Shown: positions 29,789-37,734, numbered from the stretch's first letter. The stretch: DNA of 64,000 nucleotides from a bacterium SCSIO 12696 (GCA_024397955.1 CP073744.1:744001-808000); one strand, 5' to 3'. Numbers and translations: made by a program. The notes: generated by a model not told the origin, from the sequence alone.

Positions 29789-30406
29789 TTAGCCACTAAA
29801 TGTCTTGCATAAGACTTCCGCCAGCCAAATTCCCAGATCAAACCATCCGATAACAAGAGCTATAATTGATCCAAAAATGAAGAGCGAAAAGGTTAATGGG
29901 ACTTTATCCCTTAACAGCTTAAACTTTTTCTGTTCATCGACCCAGGCTATCTGATGTTGCCAAAAAAATTTGTAGTGCGCATACCAATCGCTGAAGAGTA
30001 TTTGTTTAGTTTGGGAAATTTTATAGTATTCATTCTGTATATTAAACAATTCCTCTTCCAATACTTTAATACTATCCTCATCAGCTGCTTTCGCTTTTCG
30101 ATAAATAATAGAAAGCTTATTGTATAATTGAGTTAGTTCATTAGCGGCATCTTTATACTCAACTTTACCGGGGTTATACATTGATATATAAAGCCCAACA
30201 ATTCCTAAAACTATAAATGTAGCAGAAATTAACCTCGTCGAAAGGTCATCAATAGCAAGCGCATATATACCAAAAGCCATTGATAAAAAACTTATAATAC
30301 CCGGCGCTTTCTCGACTATATCAAGAGTGGCAAAGTGCTTTTTTGCACCAAACCCTACGTTGTAGCCTATTTCAGCCACACACATCAAAAAATCTTCTTT
30401 TTTCAT
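29789..30406 (-). CDS. SLATT-like membrane effector of a CBASS-type module
   Basis: A 205-residue membrane protein encoded directly after the CD-NTase. The N-terminus has MCVAEIGYNVGFGAKKHF followed by two hydrophobic segments (PGIISFLSMAFGIYALAI near 34-51, LISATFIVLGIVGLYISM near 59-76). A long helical cytoplasmic-type region comes next (80-165), then one or two more C-terminal segments (TFSLFIFGSIIALVIGWFDLGIWLAEVL). This organisation and the partner fit the SMODS/SLOG-associated 2TM (SLATT) effectors predicted to permeabilise the membrane on sensing a cyclic oligonucleotide. The related S-4TM family is the alternative. Its ATG overlaps the cyclase stop (ATGA), showing translational coupling. 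Confidence 0.8.
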   Translation of the reverse strand: MKKEDFLMCVAEIGYNVGFGAKKHFATLDIVEKAPGIISFLSMAFGIYALAIDDLSTRLISATFIVLGIVGLYISMYNPGKVEYKDAANELTQLYNKLSIIYRKAKAADEDSIKVLEEELFNIQNEYYKISQTKQILFSDWYAHYKFFWQHQIAWVDEQKKFKLLRDKVPLTFSLFIFGSIIALVIGWFDLGIWLAEVLCKTFSG

Positions 30407-31692
30407 TGTATAGGAACACTTATTCTATCTTTGGCAACTACAACTCCAGACTTAACTGCATAGCATTCGACAATGTGATTACCTTTAAAGTCTGTAGACT
30501 CTTTTCTTTTCATCAGACCATCATCTGATAAAATTTGACCTCTTATACAATTTCTTTGCTGAGCTGTTAACCCTCGATTCAATACTTTCCATTTAACAAC
30601 ATACGGCTTAGGAACATCACATTCCTCCACACTAAAAAGCAATTTCTTCCGAGCTAGTAAAGGAATTTTTTTAGTAATCATATATGTCAAAAAATGCTCT
30701 CTAAAACCATCTTGAGAGACTTCACACTCCAATTGGAGACTATAACGAATATCAACAGGATATTTATCCTCAATAAACTCTTCTGTATTATCCCACCCTT
30801 TTGCAGACTCGGTTACAGCACCCCCAGCTTCATCGTGAGCAGCAGGGAATGGCTGACCAAAAACCTTCTTCCATTTATCATTAGCACTTTTTGAATCACC
30901 GCTTTCGATTGCCTTTAGGCATAGTTCGTATGCTTTTTTAGCTTTTCGTTGAAATTTCTTTTTAACTCTAACATTTTGGCCGCTTCCAAGAGCTTTATAG
31001 TGGCTTTGTACAGGCTGATCCATAAGATACTTAAAGAAGTCCCGGCTCATATCAGCGTAGCTTGAAACTCCTTTATTATCATATTCAGATGTCCCTCTGA
31101 GGAAGTTGTAAGACAGTGTATCTATGAGAAGCCCGCCCATAGCCACACCGTGCTTATTTTTCCATGCTCTAACAATTTTACACAACCGTCGAAGGTTCTT
31201 ATTTTTTTGATCGACAAACTCCTTCATAGCCCTAATTTCTTCTCGTGGCTTTGTAGGCTTCCAGCTCCCTCCATTATAGGTATCCGGATACTTGAAACTG
31301 CCGTCTTTTTGCTCAAAAACAGGTTGCACTTCGATATGAAAATTTGCGTACGACACCGTTACAACTAACCGATCCACACGAACATCCGTCTTGGGGTATC
31401 TAGCCTTAATTGCCTCTTTAGTATCTTGAAGAAGTTGTAATTGCCTCCCGTTTTGATATTTACCCCATTTGCCTTGAGGCATGACGTACAACATATCCAG
31501 GTCAGAAGTCCCCTTAATTGCCGTCCAGCGCCCATAAGATCCCACTTGCAAACTGTTAGCGGTTTTAGACTCTGAATCGCGGAATGCTTTATTTAAACTT
31601 GCAGTTACTTCGCCATAACGCAGAGCAATTTGATCCCCATTATCAATCTTTAGGTTGTCCAAAAATACTGTAAACATCTCACCCACAGTCAT
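30403..31692 (-). CDS. CD-NTase: SMODS-type oligonucleotide cyclase with AGS-C-like sensor
   Basis: A 429-residue cGAS/DncV-like nucleotidyltransferase. The active-site signature is GSYGRWTAIKGTSDLDMLYV: Gly51-Ser52, then Asp64-x-Asp66 as metal ligands. The third acidic position is probably Glu121 in FHIEVQPVF. The helical OAS1-C-like part runs to about 300. The C-terminal 110 residues (YVVKWKVLNRGLTAQQRN near 345-365, FKGNHIVECYAVKSG near 398-412) match the Adenylyl/Guanylyl and SMODS C-terminal sensor domain as I know it. It would make a cyclic di- or trinucleotide on phage sensing and activate the downstream membrane effector. Product and clade cannot be read from motifs alone. It is the first gene of the two-gene operon. 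Confidence 0.88.
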   Translation of the reverse strand: MTVGEMFTVFLDNLKIDNGDQIALRYGEVTASLNKAFRDSESKTANSLQVGSYGRWTAIKGTSDLDMLYVMPQGKWGKYQNGRQLQLLQDTKEAIKARYPKTDVRVDRLVVTVSYANFHIEVQPVFEQKDGSFKYPDTYNGGSWKPTKPREEIRAMKEFVDQKNKNLRRLCKIVRAWKNKHGVAMGGLLIDTLSYNFLRGTSEYDNKGVSSYADMSRDFFKYLMDQPVQSHYKALGSGQNVRVKKKFQRKAKKAYELCLKAIESGDSKSANDKWKKVFGQPFPAAHDEAGGAVTESAKGWDNTEEFIEDKYPVDIRYSLQLECEVSQDGFREHFLTYMITKKIPLLARKKLLFSVEECDVPKPYVVKWKVLNRGLTAQQRNCIRGQILSDDGLMKRKESTDFKGNHIVECYAVKSGVVVAKDRISVPIQ

Positions 31693-31993
31693 ATCTAATA
31701 TACCGATGTCAATAATTCATAAAATCGAAAAACACAATATAGTGTGTTTTTTTACATTCAACAACACTATATATAGTTAAATTATTCTTCTAAGAGAAAA
31801 GTAAGGGAACACTAACCGCGCGAGACGTACTGTATATGGAACCAGTAAAATCAAGGAATGAAGATTTATTTCAAAAACAGAGGTAAATCCCCTGAAGAAC
31901 TGATATATGGGATACCAAAAGCCTGAATTTTAGTACCTAGGTGCTTGGCACTGGCATATCCACCTTCTAATCAAAGCCTATAATTTTGAAATA
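31693..31993. promoter_or_regulatory. Leader region of the CD-NTase operon, no gene
   Basis: About 300 AT-rich bases without a credible ORF. Two features are visible. An imperfect palindrome AACACA-ATATAG-TGTGTT (31731-31748), flanked by A and T runs, could be a hairpin terminator for rightward reading or an operator. The 9-mer TGTCAATAA (31707-31715) just before the CD-NTase start is identical to one arm of the perfect palindrome at 34434-34452. The cyclase promoter should be here, but I cannot place -35/-10 boxes with confidence. Confidence 0.45.
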
Positions 31994-32554
31994 TCAGGAA
32001 GCCTTTTTGTAACGGTAAACAGTAGCACGGCTACAGCCCAGCTTTTTAGCCACATCTACGGGCTTCATACCAGCCTCCAGGAGATTTCTAACGGCTTGAC
32101 CATCAGTAGTAGCTGGACGCCCCTGATAGACTTCTGGCCGCTCCCTCTTAGCCCTTGCTATACCCGCTAACTGTCGCTCTCTCCTTAAATTAGTTTCAAA
32201 CTCAGCAAACACACCCAGCATTTGTAAGAAAGCCTTACCACTAGCACAGCCGGTATCTATTTTCTGATCTAGGATTTCAAGACTAGCTCCGCTCTCGTCC
32301 AGTCTAGAGACTATGTTAGTCAAATCGTTCATGTTTCTAGCAAGGCGATCTAACTTCCATACCACCAGCTTGTCACCCTCCCCCACCATATCCAGCAGAA
32401 GGGAAAGCACTTCTCGCCCCTCAGTGGACGTTGCACTTTTCTTCTCATGGCGAATTACTGCATCTGGATAGGCTTTCTGAATTGCCTCAGCTTGAATAGA
32501 AGTATCTTGCTCAGAAGTGCTAACTCGACAGTAGGCGAAAACATTAGTATTCAT
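31994..32554 (-). CDS. Small serine recombinase (resolvase/invertase)
   Basis: A 186-residue Tn3/Hin-type resolvase. The start is ATG 32554 (MNTNVFAYCRVSTSEQD), with the nucleophile Ser12. DKLVVWKLDRLARNMNDL near 59-76 and GVFAEFETNLRRERQLAGI near 113-131 form the catalytic-domain landmarks and E helix. The C-terminal HTH (AGMKPVDVAKKLGCSRATVYRY) is complete. It is a second recombinase inside the element, besides the large one at the left end. It may resolve multimers or invert DNA; no transposase or paired res sites were recognised next to it. Confidence 0.93.
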   Translation of the reverse strand: MNTNVFAYCRVSTSEQDTSIQAEAIQKAYPDAVIRHEKKSATSTEGREVLSLLLDMVGEGDKLVVWKLDRLARNMNDLTNIVSRLDESGASLEILDQKIDTGCASGKAFLQMLGVFAEFETNLRRERQLAGIARAKRERPEVYQGRPATTDGQAVRNLLEAGMKPVDVAKKLGCSRATVYRYKKAS

Positions 32555-32767
32555 AGATAAGTCCAATTAGAGTTAAAGATATTTATGAGAATATCAAAAT
32601 CTCAAAAATAAGTAACCCATATGAGACACCTATTTGAGTCTCATTTGGCTATACCCTTTTGAAACGCTAAAGAGTGAGTCTATTGTTAAATTTGGGGATA
32701 CTGAGCAGAGAGCAAGAGAGGGATTTGTTAAACAAACTCCTCTACAATCCTCTCCCATCAAAAAGCA

Positions 32768-33220
32768 TTATGATTCCGGGCGACTATCATCTATGAACTG
32801 CCTTTTAAGCCTAGACACAACTGGCGTACTTACTCCTGACTGTTGAGCAGCAACCTTCACAGAAACTCCTCGCTCCAAAAGCACAACTGCCTTGTGTTTC
32901 TTTTCCTGCCATTCAGGCAAATCAGCTTTACAGCGATTCTTACTCCTCCTAAGGCTTTCCTTCTCTCCCGTTTTAATCCATCTGAAATTAACATTCCCAA
33001 TTCTTGCAAGATACTTCTTAATAATTGGGTCTGACTCAGAGAAGGCCAGCAATGTATATTCAATCGGCAAATCTAGATTTAACCTCCCATCGACCAAATA
33101 CGGCCCTTCTGCACCAGCTAACAAAACCCACTCAGGCCCGCACTTCTCGATTAGAGCAATTTCTTTTTCCACTTCAGACACATTTGATGTAATTAAGTAA
33201 AACTCTTTCATTTCTGTCAT
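32768..33220 (-). CDS. Hypothetical protein with C-terminal HTH, 150 aa
   Basis: The N-terminal half (EFYLITSNVSEVEKEIALIEKCGPEWVLLAG) is not recognised. The C-terminal part EKKHKAVVLLERGVSVKVAAQQSGVSTPVVSRLKRQF (about 105-142) is a resolvase-like HTH of the type seen at the end of serine recombinases and in IS-type helix-turn-helix modules. A basic stretch precedes it (ESLRRSKNRCK). It lies between the resolvase and the Gp2-like gene in the same direction. A regulator or DNA-binding partner of replication or recombination is a guess from context. Confidence 0.65.
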   Translation of the reverse strand: MTEMKEFYLITSNVSEVEKEIALIEKCGPEWVLLAGAEGPYLVDGRLNLDLPIEYTLLAFSESDPIIKKYLARIGNVNFRWIKTGEKESLRRSKNRCKADLPEWQEKKHKAVVLLERGVSVKVAAQQSGVSTPVVSRLKRQFIDDSRPES

Positions 33221-33314
33221 ATATCCACCCCCACAAAATCTAATTTATAATTTTTAACCTCAGATAGCGTTTTCGCCATCCCTAAAAGCCAGTATTTACG
33301 CACCTCACAAGCCA

Positions 33315-34046
33315 TCAGAAACCAACCCCCTGTATAGGGGTACTAGGTATGAATTTCTGACGATTTGGAACACTCAGACAGGCTCCCATTAGATTAGAGG
33401 CACAACCCGCTTTAGGTTTGATTCGCGACCCCCCATGATTTTTCTCACCGGGCCTAATGCCCCCGTACCCCTTACCTCTAACCTTACTCAGATAGCTGTA
33501 ATGGCGGACACAATCCTCGAAAGCGGCTGAATCGCCCCTTTTCAACATCCGAGGCTTATCACACAGGTACACACTGCCTCCTCCCGACTCCTCAGCCCAA
33601 AGGCGCATTATCAGGCCGATCAAACCTGTAGACTCATCTGGCGTAGACTCCACGCTTCCGGGTACTCTCACCTTCTTACCGTCAACAGCTATCCAGCAGT
33701 GGTAATGACATTTCTTAGACCGCTCAACTTCCTTAACCCACTGGAAAGAAACGTATTTATGGTTTCGGTGGGGGTGATTCTCAACACGACCAGCTTTAAG
33801 GTATTTACTTAATCTGGTGAAGAATCGAGAGATCACTTCAGAATCAGAACGACCATCAAAGTCATCTGGCAAATGAAGATCAAAACGAAAGGTGAAAACT
33901 CTACTACTGCGGCTAAGGCAGTTTTTAAGCTGGGTTATCGTTTTCTTTAAGATATTGGAGTACAAACCTAATTGTTTACTGGCTTGAACTTTGAAGTCAT
34001 CAAATTTAGATGATTTAAGAACCCTTGGCTCTCTTTTAGTTTTCAT
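33315..34046 (-). CDS. Inovirus Gp2 / YagK-YfjJ-like protein (possible replication initiator)
   Basis: A 243-residue protein resembling the YagK/YfjJ C-terminal family, also named inovirus-type Gp2. Landmarks are VFTFRFDLHLP near 50-60, YVSFQWVKEVERSKKCHYHCWIAVDGKK near 97-124 with an H-x-H, and HYSYLSKVRGKGYG near 183-196. The H-x-H after a hydrophobic strand is reminiscent of the HUH motif of rolling-circle initiators, and inovirus Gp2 is a replication protein. Proteins of this family occur in prophages and satellites. A role in copying the excised element is inference. Pairing with a large integrase suggests a replicating, mobilised element. Confidence 0.7.
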   Translation of the reverse strand: MKTKREPRVLKSSKFDDFKVQASKQLGLYSNILKKTITQLKNCLSRSSRVFTFRFDLHLPDDFDGRSDSEVISRFFTRLSKYLKAGRVENHPHRNHKYVSFQWVKEVERSKKCHYHCWIAVDGKKVRVPGSVESTPDESTGLIGLIMRLWAEESGGGSVYLCDKPRMLKRGDSAAFEDCVRHYSYLSKVRGKGYGGIRPGEKNHGGSRIKPKAGCASNLMGACLSVPNRQKFIPSTPIQGVGF

Positions 34047-34285
34047 ATTTCCTCCTAATACAGGTAGGAGGGATTACTCAATAAACATCTACTGTTATTA
34101 TTTTTTCCTTATTGAAAATACTTATAACAACCTATAAACCTATAGAATTAAATAGATACTATTAAAAACCCCTTCTTTAAAATTGTGTTTAACCTTACCT
34201 CCCATGAGGTACAGGCTCTTTATAAACGAGTAAAACGACTACACTTGCTATTTCATACTTCACCCCCATCACTTTTCAACAGACA

Positions 34286-34336
34286 CAAAAAAAGCCGCCT
34301 TGAACACCCAACCGACAACGGGTCTAAAAGCAGCTT
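34286..34336 (-). terminator. Minus-strand terminator facing hrpB transcription
   Basis: Read on the minus strand, AAGCTGC pairs with GCGGCTT (one G-U), an inner ACCC/GGGT stem forms, and a run of seven T follows. It would stop transcripts entering the element from the hrpB 5' part. Confidence 0.6.
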
Positions 34337-34433
34337 CTGACTAGATCAACTGTTTAAACTAATTTGCTTTGGATTACTTGGCTTCACCTAAATTTTTTAC
34401 TTAATCGATACATTATACACTATTTTTTCCATT

Positions 34434-34452
34434 TGTCAATAACTTATTGACA
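34434..34452. promoter_or_regulatory. Perfect 19-bp palindrome in the element right end
   Basis: TGTCAATAA-C-TTATTGACA is a perfect palindrome. One arm recurs exactly at 31707-31715 before the CD-NTase gene. It could be an operator for an element-encoded HTH protein, or part of an origin. Confidence 0.55.
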
Positions 34453-34494
34453 GGGGCGCATCTTTCGTATACCCCCCCCAATCACCCTGACTAT

Positions 34495-35409
34495 CTACTT
34501 CTTGATTGTCCGCCTTCTTCTTACTTTTTCTCCATTACGCATTACTGCATTATCAACATTGGTGCTGAGCACGATTTTGCGATGCTCTCTCTCACAGGGC
34601 GCGATAGCACGACGTTGCTGCTCCAGAGAGAGTGAACCGTACAGCGGCCGTATTTGAATAGCCTGCCCGGCCAGCTTTTCACTGAGTTGTTTGGCGACCT
34701 GATTAATCTCCCGCTGTCCCGGCAAGAACACCAGCATACTGCCAGAGGTTTCTTTAAGCGCGCGAACAACCGTGGACGCAACCGCGGGGGCCACTGGCTG
34801 ATTGATCGGCAGTTGTTGCCCATAGTGCACATCCACTGGATAGCTGCGCCCTTCACTGTTCACAATGGGCGCATTATTCAATAGCTCGGCCACTCGCTCA
34901 CCGTCCAAGGTGGCGGACATCACCAGCACTTTGAGCGGGTTGTCGTCATCGCGAAACAGCGCTCGCCCCTGCAACACCAGAGCCAGCCCCAAATCGGCGT
35001 CCAGACTGCGCTCGTGAAATTCATCGAAGATAACCGCGGCCACCCCCTCCAAAGCCGGATCGCTCTGCAGCATACGAGTAAGGATGCCTTCGGTGATGAC
35101 TTCAATGCGGGTCTGCGCACTCACCCGGGTTTGCAAACGCATGCGGTAGCCAACGGTTTCGCCGACCTTTTCACCGAGGTTGTCCGCCATGCGCTCCGCT
35201 GCCGCTCGAGCGGCAACCCGACGGGGCTCCAGAAGCAGAATTTTCTGCCCTCGCAGCCAGGGCTGATTCAGCAGCGCTAATGGCACTACGGTGGTTTTAC
35301 CGGCACCGGGCGGTGCCTGTAATACCAGTTCATCCCGTTGCAATAGCTGTTCGCACACATCCCCCAGCACCTGGCCAATGGGAAGGTTTGCTCCCCAATC
35401 AGCTGTCAC
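34495..35409 (-). pseudogene. hrpB: hrpB ATP-dependent helicase, 5' part, truncated by the element
   Basis: The N-terminal third of HrpB: Walker A LQAPPGAGKTTVVPLALL, Ia region LEPRRVAARAAAERMA, motif II VIFDEFHERSLDADLGLAL and motif III VMSATLDGERVAELL. The hrpB part ends at KIVLSTNV, after which 19 element-coded residues (DNAVMRNGEKVRRRRTIKK) lead to a stop. The start is uncertain. GTG 35409 overlaps the DUF502 stop by 11 bases and suits the family N-terminus; the frame is open to an ATG at 35460. The product lacks motif VI and most of domain 2. See 24098-25918 for the other half. Confidence 0.88.
34556..34560. repeat. attR core (right junction)
   Basis: ACATT is identical to attL at 25758-25762. 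To the right, GGTGCTGAGCACGATTTTG continues the hrpB coding sequence on the minus strand. Confidence 0.75.
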
Positions 35410-36007
35410 GATCAGGATTGCTTGTCTTGTACAGGTCACCACTGCCCGCACCGCAGGCAATAATGGTGCGCATCATGTCTTCCAGTTTGATATCCGGGCG
35501 CAGCTCCACCTGGTCCGGTTTCAGGTGGTACATATTGCCCGAGGTGGGGTTTGGCCCGGTGGGCACAAATACGGTGTAGTCGCCATTGGCATGCCGGGAA
35601 GTGACCAAGGCACTCACTGTTGTCGGGGACTGAGGGCCAAAAATTTTTGCCCGCGCCACTTCCCCATTGGCAAACGGGGATTTGCTGGCATCCCCAAAAA
35701 ACTGGGCAATCACGTCTTTGACCATGCGATAGCCCGGAGCCAGCTTGAGCAGATAGCGGTCGAATACTCGGTGGGCCCAAGCGCCCAAACGGGTAGACAC
35801 CAGTGTGCCCACCAGAAAGCAAAGCAGCAGGATAATGGCAATAACAATCAGATCCGCCAGAAGCTCTGGCAGTTGATTGTTGGCTATCACCAGATTCGTC
35901 AACGGCTGTATCCAACCGGTAATCAGCACAAACAACCACCTGAACGCCGCCGCCAGAATAACGACCGGCAACAACACCATCACGCCACCGATAAAAATCT
36001 TCTTCAT
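35399..36007 (-). CDS. DUF502 family membrane protein
   Basis: A 202-residue protein with two N-terminal membrane segments: FIGGVMVLLPVVILAAAFRWLFVLI near 5-29 and LLADLIVIAIILLLCFLVGTLV near 49-70. The soluble domain has the DUF502 features RLLKLAPGYRMVKDVIAQF-like, GDYTVFVPTGPNPTSGNMYHL and a C-terminal MRTIIACGAG. The function of the family is not known to me. It is the gene upstream of hrpB, overlaps its likely start and probably shares its promoter. Transcription from here would enter the inserted element. Confidence 0.87.
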   Translation of the reverse strand: MKKIFIGGVMVLLPVVILAAAFRWLFVLITGWIQPLTNLVIANNQLPELLADLIVIAIILLLCFLVGTLVSTRLGAWAHRVFDRYLLKLAPGYRMVKDVIAQFFGDASKSPFANGEVARAKIFGPQSPTTVSALVTSRHANGDYTVFVPTGPNPTSGNMYHLKPDQVELRPDIKLEDMMRTIIACGAGSGDLYKTSNPDRDS

Positions 36008-36188
36008 GGGCTCCCCCTGTTATTGATAGGGCCATTTATTGATAGGTTAATTTATTGAGAGCGCCATTGTAACGGCTTCCCGGGAAATCGGTTCAGCCTG
36101 GGTTCAGTTTGGCAACGCTATTGTGTGTTCCAAGTTGGCCGATTGTGTGTGCCAGCGATCATTGAAGTGAGAAAGTGAGGAGAACCCT

Positions 36189-36752
36189 ATGAACAAGGTC
36201 ACTTTAAAATCTGTTTTACTCAAGCCAGCGGTAGTGGTGATCGCTCTGGTTACGTTGTCTGGCAGCGCCATGGCTGGCCACCGGGACTACGATCGCCATC
36301 ACGACCGCCACAAGGGCTACCACAGTAACCACACTGACTACGCCCGCGTTATCAGTGTTAAGCCCATCTACAAGAAGGTGCGCTCTTACCGCAACGATTA
36401 CAGCTATGACTACGATTACGGCCATGACAGCTATCGTTCATCCAGCAAGCCGGTGATCGGTGCCATTATTGGCGGTGGCTTGGGGCATGCCCTTGGCAAC
36501 CACAAAAAGAGCAAGCGTGTCGGTGCCGCAGTGGGCGCGGTATTGGGAGCCACCCTGGCATCTGACTACGATAAAAAGCACCATCGCCGCCACGACTATC
36601 ACCACAGTGGCCGCCACGGTTACCATAAGGAGATTGTCGGGTACCGGGTAAAATACCGTTACAATGGCCGGGTTTATAAAACCCGCACCAAATACGACCC
36701 CGGCAGACACATCAAAGTAGTTGTGGATGTGCGCCCTGCACACCGCTATTGA
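36189..36752 (+). CDS. Glycine-zipper 2TM domain envelope protein
   Basis: A 187-residue secreted protein with a signal peptide (LLKPAVVVIALVTLSGSAMA-G). The mature N-terminus is rich in His, Tyr, Asp and Arg (GHRDYDRHHDRHKGYHSNH). The glycine zipper PVIGAIIGGGLGHALGN...VGAAVGAVLGATLAS spans about 92-125, as in the Rickettsia 17-kDa antigen and SlyB-like family. A second His-rich stretch and a basic beta-rich tail follow. The His/Asp-rich repeats might bind metal ions (inference). It is the first gene of an apparent operon with a PepSY protein and a two-component system. Confidence 0.85.
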   Translation: MNKVTLKSVLLKPAVVVIALVTLSGSAMAGHRDYDRHHDRHKGYHSNHTDYARVISVKPIYKKVRSYRNDYSYDYDYGHDSYRSSSKPVIGAIIGGGLGHALGNHKKSKRVGAAVGAVLGATLASDYDKKHHRRHDYHHSGRHGYHKEIVGYRVKYRYNGRVYKTRTKYDPGRHIKVVVDVRPAHRY

Positions 36753-36777
36753 TTCGCCGTAACTGTTAAAGGAGTCT

Positions 36778-37050
36778 GTGATGAGAAACCCGCTAAAGAC
36801 CTCTGGCCGACTCCTTTGTGCCTGCGTATTGGGTGTGGCCGCTGCCACAGCCAGTATGCACGCAAGTGCCGACATCAACCGCCAGCAAGCGGCCAATATC
36901 GCCAAGGGCAATGGCGGCAAAGTACTAAAAGTCACCCCCGTCAATCACAAGGGCCGCAAGGCATTCCGGGTAAAAGTGCTCACTGCAGCGGACAAGGTGA
37001 TTTATGTGGTTGTCGACGGACAAAGTGGTCGAGTAATCAACCGGAGATAA
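36778..37050 (+). CDS. Small periplasmic PepSY-domain protein
   Basis: A 90-residue protein with a signal peptide (GRLLCACVLGVAAATASMHASA). A single PepSY-type domain follows: INRQQAANIAKGNGGKVLKVTPVNHKGRKAFRVKVLTAADKVIYVVVDGQSGRVI. Small PepSY proteins encoded beside two-component systems often modulate or report on the sensor. It starts 25 bp after the glycine-zipper gene and ends 3 bp before the response regulator, so it belongs to the same operon. Confidence 0.85.
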   Translation: MMRNPLKTSGRLLCACVLGVAAATASMHASADINRQQAANIAKGNGGKVLKVTPVNHKGRKAFRVKVLTAADKVIYVVVDGQSGRVINRR

Positions 37051-37053
37051 ACC

Positions 37054-37734
37054 ATGCGCCTGTTGATTGTGGAAGACGAACCCAGCCTGCGCCAGCAACT
37101 GCAACAATTGCTCAACGACCAGGGCTATGCGGTTGACAGCGCCGCGGACGGCCCCGAAGGGCTTTATTACGGCACGGAACACCCCTATGACCTGGCCATT
37201 ATTGATATCGGCTTGCCCGGCATGGACGGCATTGAGTTAATCCAGCGATTGCGTCAGGAAAATCACAAATACCCCATTTTAATTTTAACCGCACGGGGCA
37301 ACTGGCAAGACAAGGTGGCCGGCCTGGAAGCCGGCGCAGACGATTATCTGGTAAAGCCATTTCACCATGAGGAGTTGAAAGCCCGGGTTCACGCTCTGTT
37401 GCGCCGTGCATCCGGCAACGCCAGCTCTACATTGAGCTTTGGTGCTCTGAGCATCGATACCATTGCCAAACAGGTTTCGCTGAATGACAAACCCCTTGAA
37501 CTCACCAGCTTTGAATACAACACCCTGGAATACCTAAGTCGCCACCCCGGCAAAGTGATTTCAAAAACCGAATTAACCGAGCACCTGTACGATCAGGATT
37601 TTGACCGGGACAGCAATGTGATCGAGGTATTTGTGGGCCGTCTGCGCAAAAAACTGGACCCAACAGGCGCGCTCAAACCCATTGCCACCGTACGCGGCCA
37701 GGGCTATCGGTTCGCCTTGGAACAGGCTACGTGA
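37054..37734 (+). CDS. OmpR/PhoP-family response regulator
   Basis: A 226-residue regulator. The receiver domain has the acidic pair VEDEP, phospho-acceptor Asp51 (LAIIDIGLPGMDG), Thr in LILTARG and Lys in DYLVKPF. The winged-helix DNA-binding domain starts near 128 (FGALSIDTIAKQVSLNDKPLELTSFEYNTLEYL) and ends RKKLDPTGALKPIATVRGQGYRF. It resembles the PhoP/QseB group. The kinase gene starts at GTG overlapping its stop by 4 bp. Envelope genes upstream suggest an envelope or cation-related signal. Confidence 0.93.
   Translation: MRLLIVEDEPSLRQQLQQLLNDQGYAVDSAADGPEGLYYGTEHPYDLAIIDIGLPGMDGIELIQRLRQENHKYPILILTARGNWQDKVAGLEAGADDYLVKPFHHEELKARVHALLRRASGNASSTLSFGALSIDTIAKQVSLNDKPLELTSFEYNTLEYLSRHPGKVISKTELTEHLYDQDFDRDSNVIEVFVGRLRKKLDPTGALKPIATVRGQGYRFALEQAT

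Larger units (their letters stand above)
34047..34555. other. Non-coding right end of the element
   Basis: About 500 AT-rich bases before attR with no convincing gene. They contain A/T-rich direct words (CCTATAAACCTATAG), a minus-strand terminator (34286-34336) and a perfect 19-bp palindrome (34434-34452). Such a region next to a Gp2-like gene could hold a replication origin, but no nick site was recognised. The last 60 bases form the C-terminal 19 codons of the truncated hrpB 5' part. Confidence 0.5.
25758..34560 (+). mobile_element. Integrated element of about 8.8 kb in hrpB, large serine recombinase type
   Basis: The boundaries are set by the two hrpB parts and a shared 5-bp core ACATT (25758-25762 and 34556-34560). 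Joining the left flank (TTCTGCCACATT) to the right flank (GGTGCTGAGC) restores KIVLSTNVAETSIT, HrpB motif V. The DNA is visibly AT-richer than the flanks and its codon use differs. Contents from left to right are the recombinase, an unknown secreted protein, a small membrane protein, an HTH regulator, a SLATT-like effector, a CD-NTase, a resolvase, an HTH protein and a Gp2-like protein. No phage structural, conjugation or transposase genes are seen, so it looks like a small integrative or satellite element with a defence cargo. Confidence 0.88.

Noticed and set aside
32634..32846. 70-aa ORF between the resolvase and the HTH protein gene
   Set aside because: No ribosome binding site, no family resemblance, and it overlaps the 3' end of the opposite-strand HTH gene.
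34047..34494. CRISPR array or tandem repeat array in the element right end
   Set aside because: Short A/T-rich words recur, but there are no regularly spaced repeats of constant length; no CRISPR array or cas gene is seen anywhere in the window.
35436..36035. 199-aa minus-strand ORF overlapping DUF502
   Set aside because: It is an alternative frame of the DUF502 gene; the frame with two membrane segments and the family pattern is the real one.
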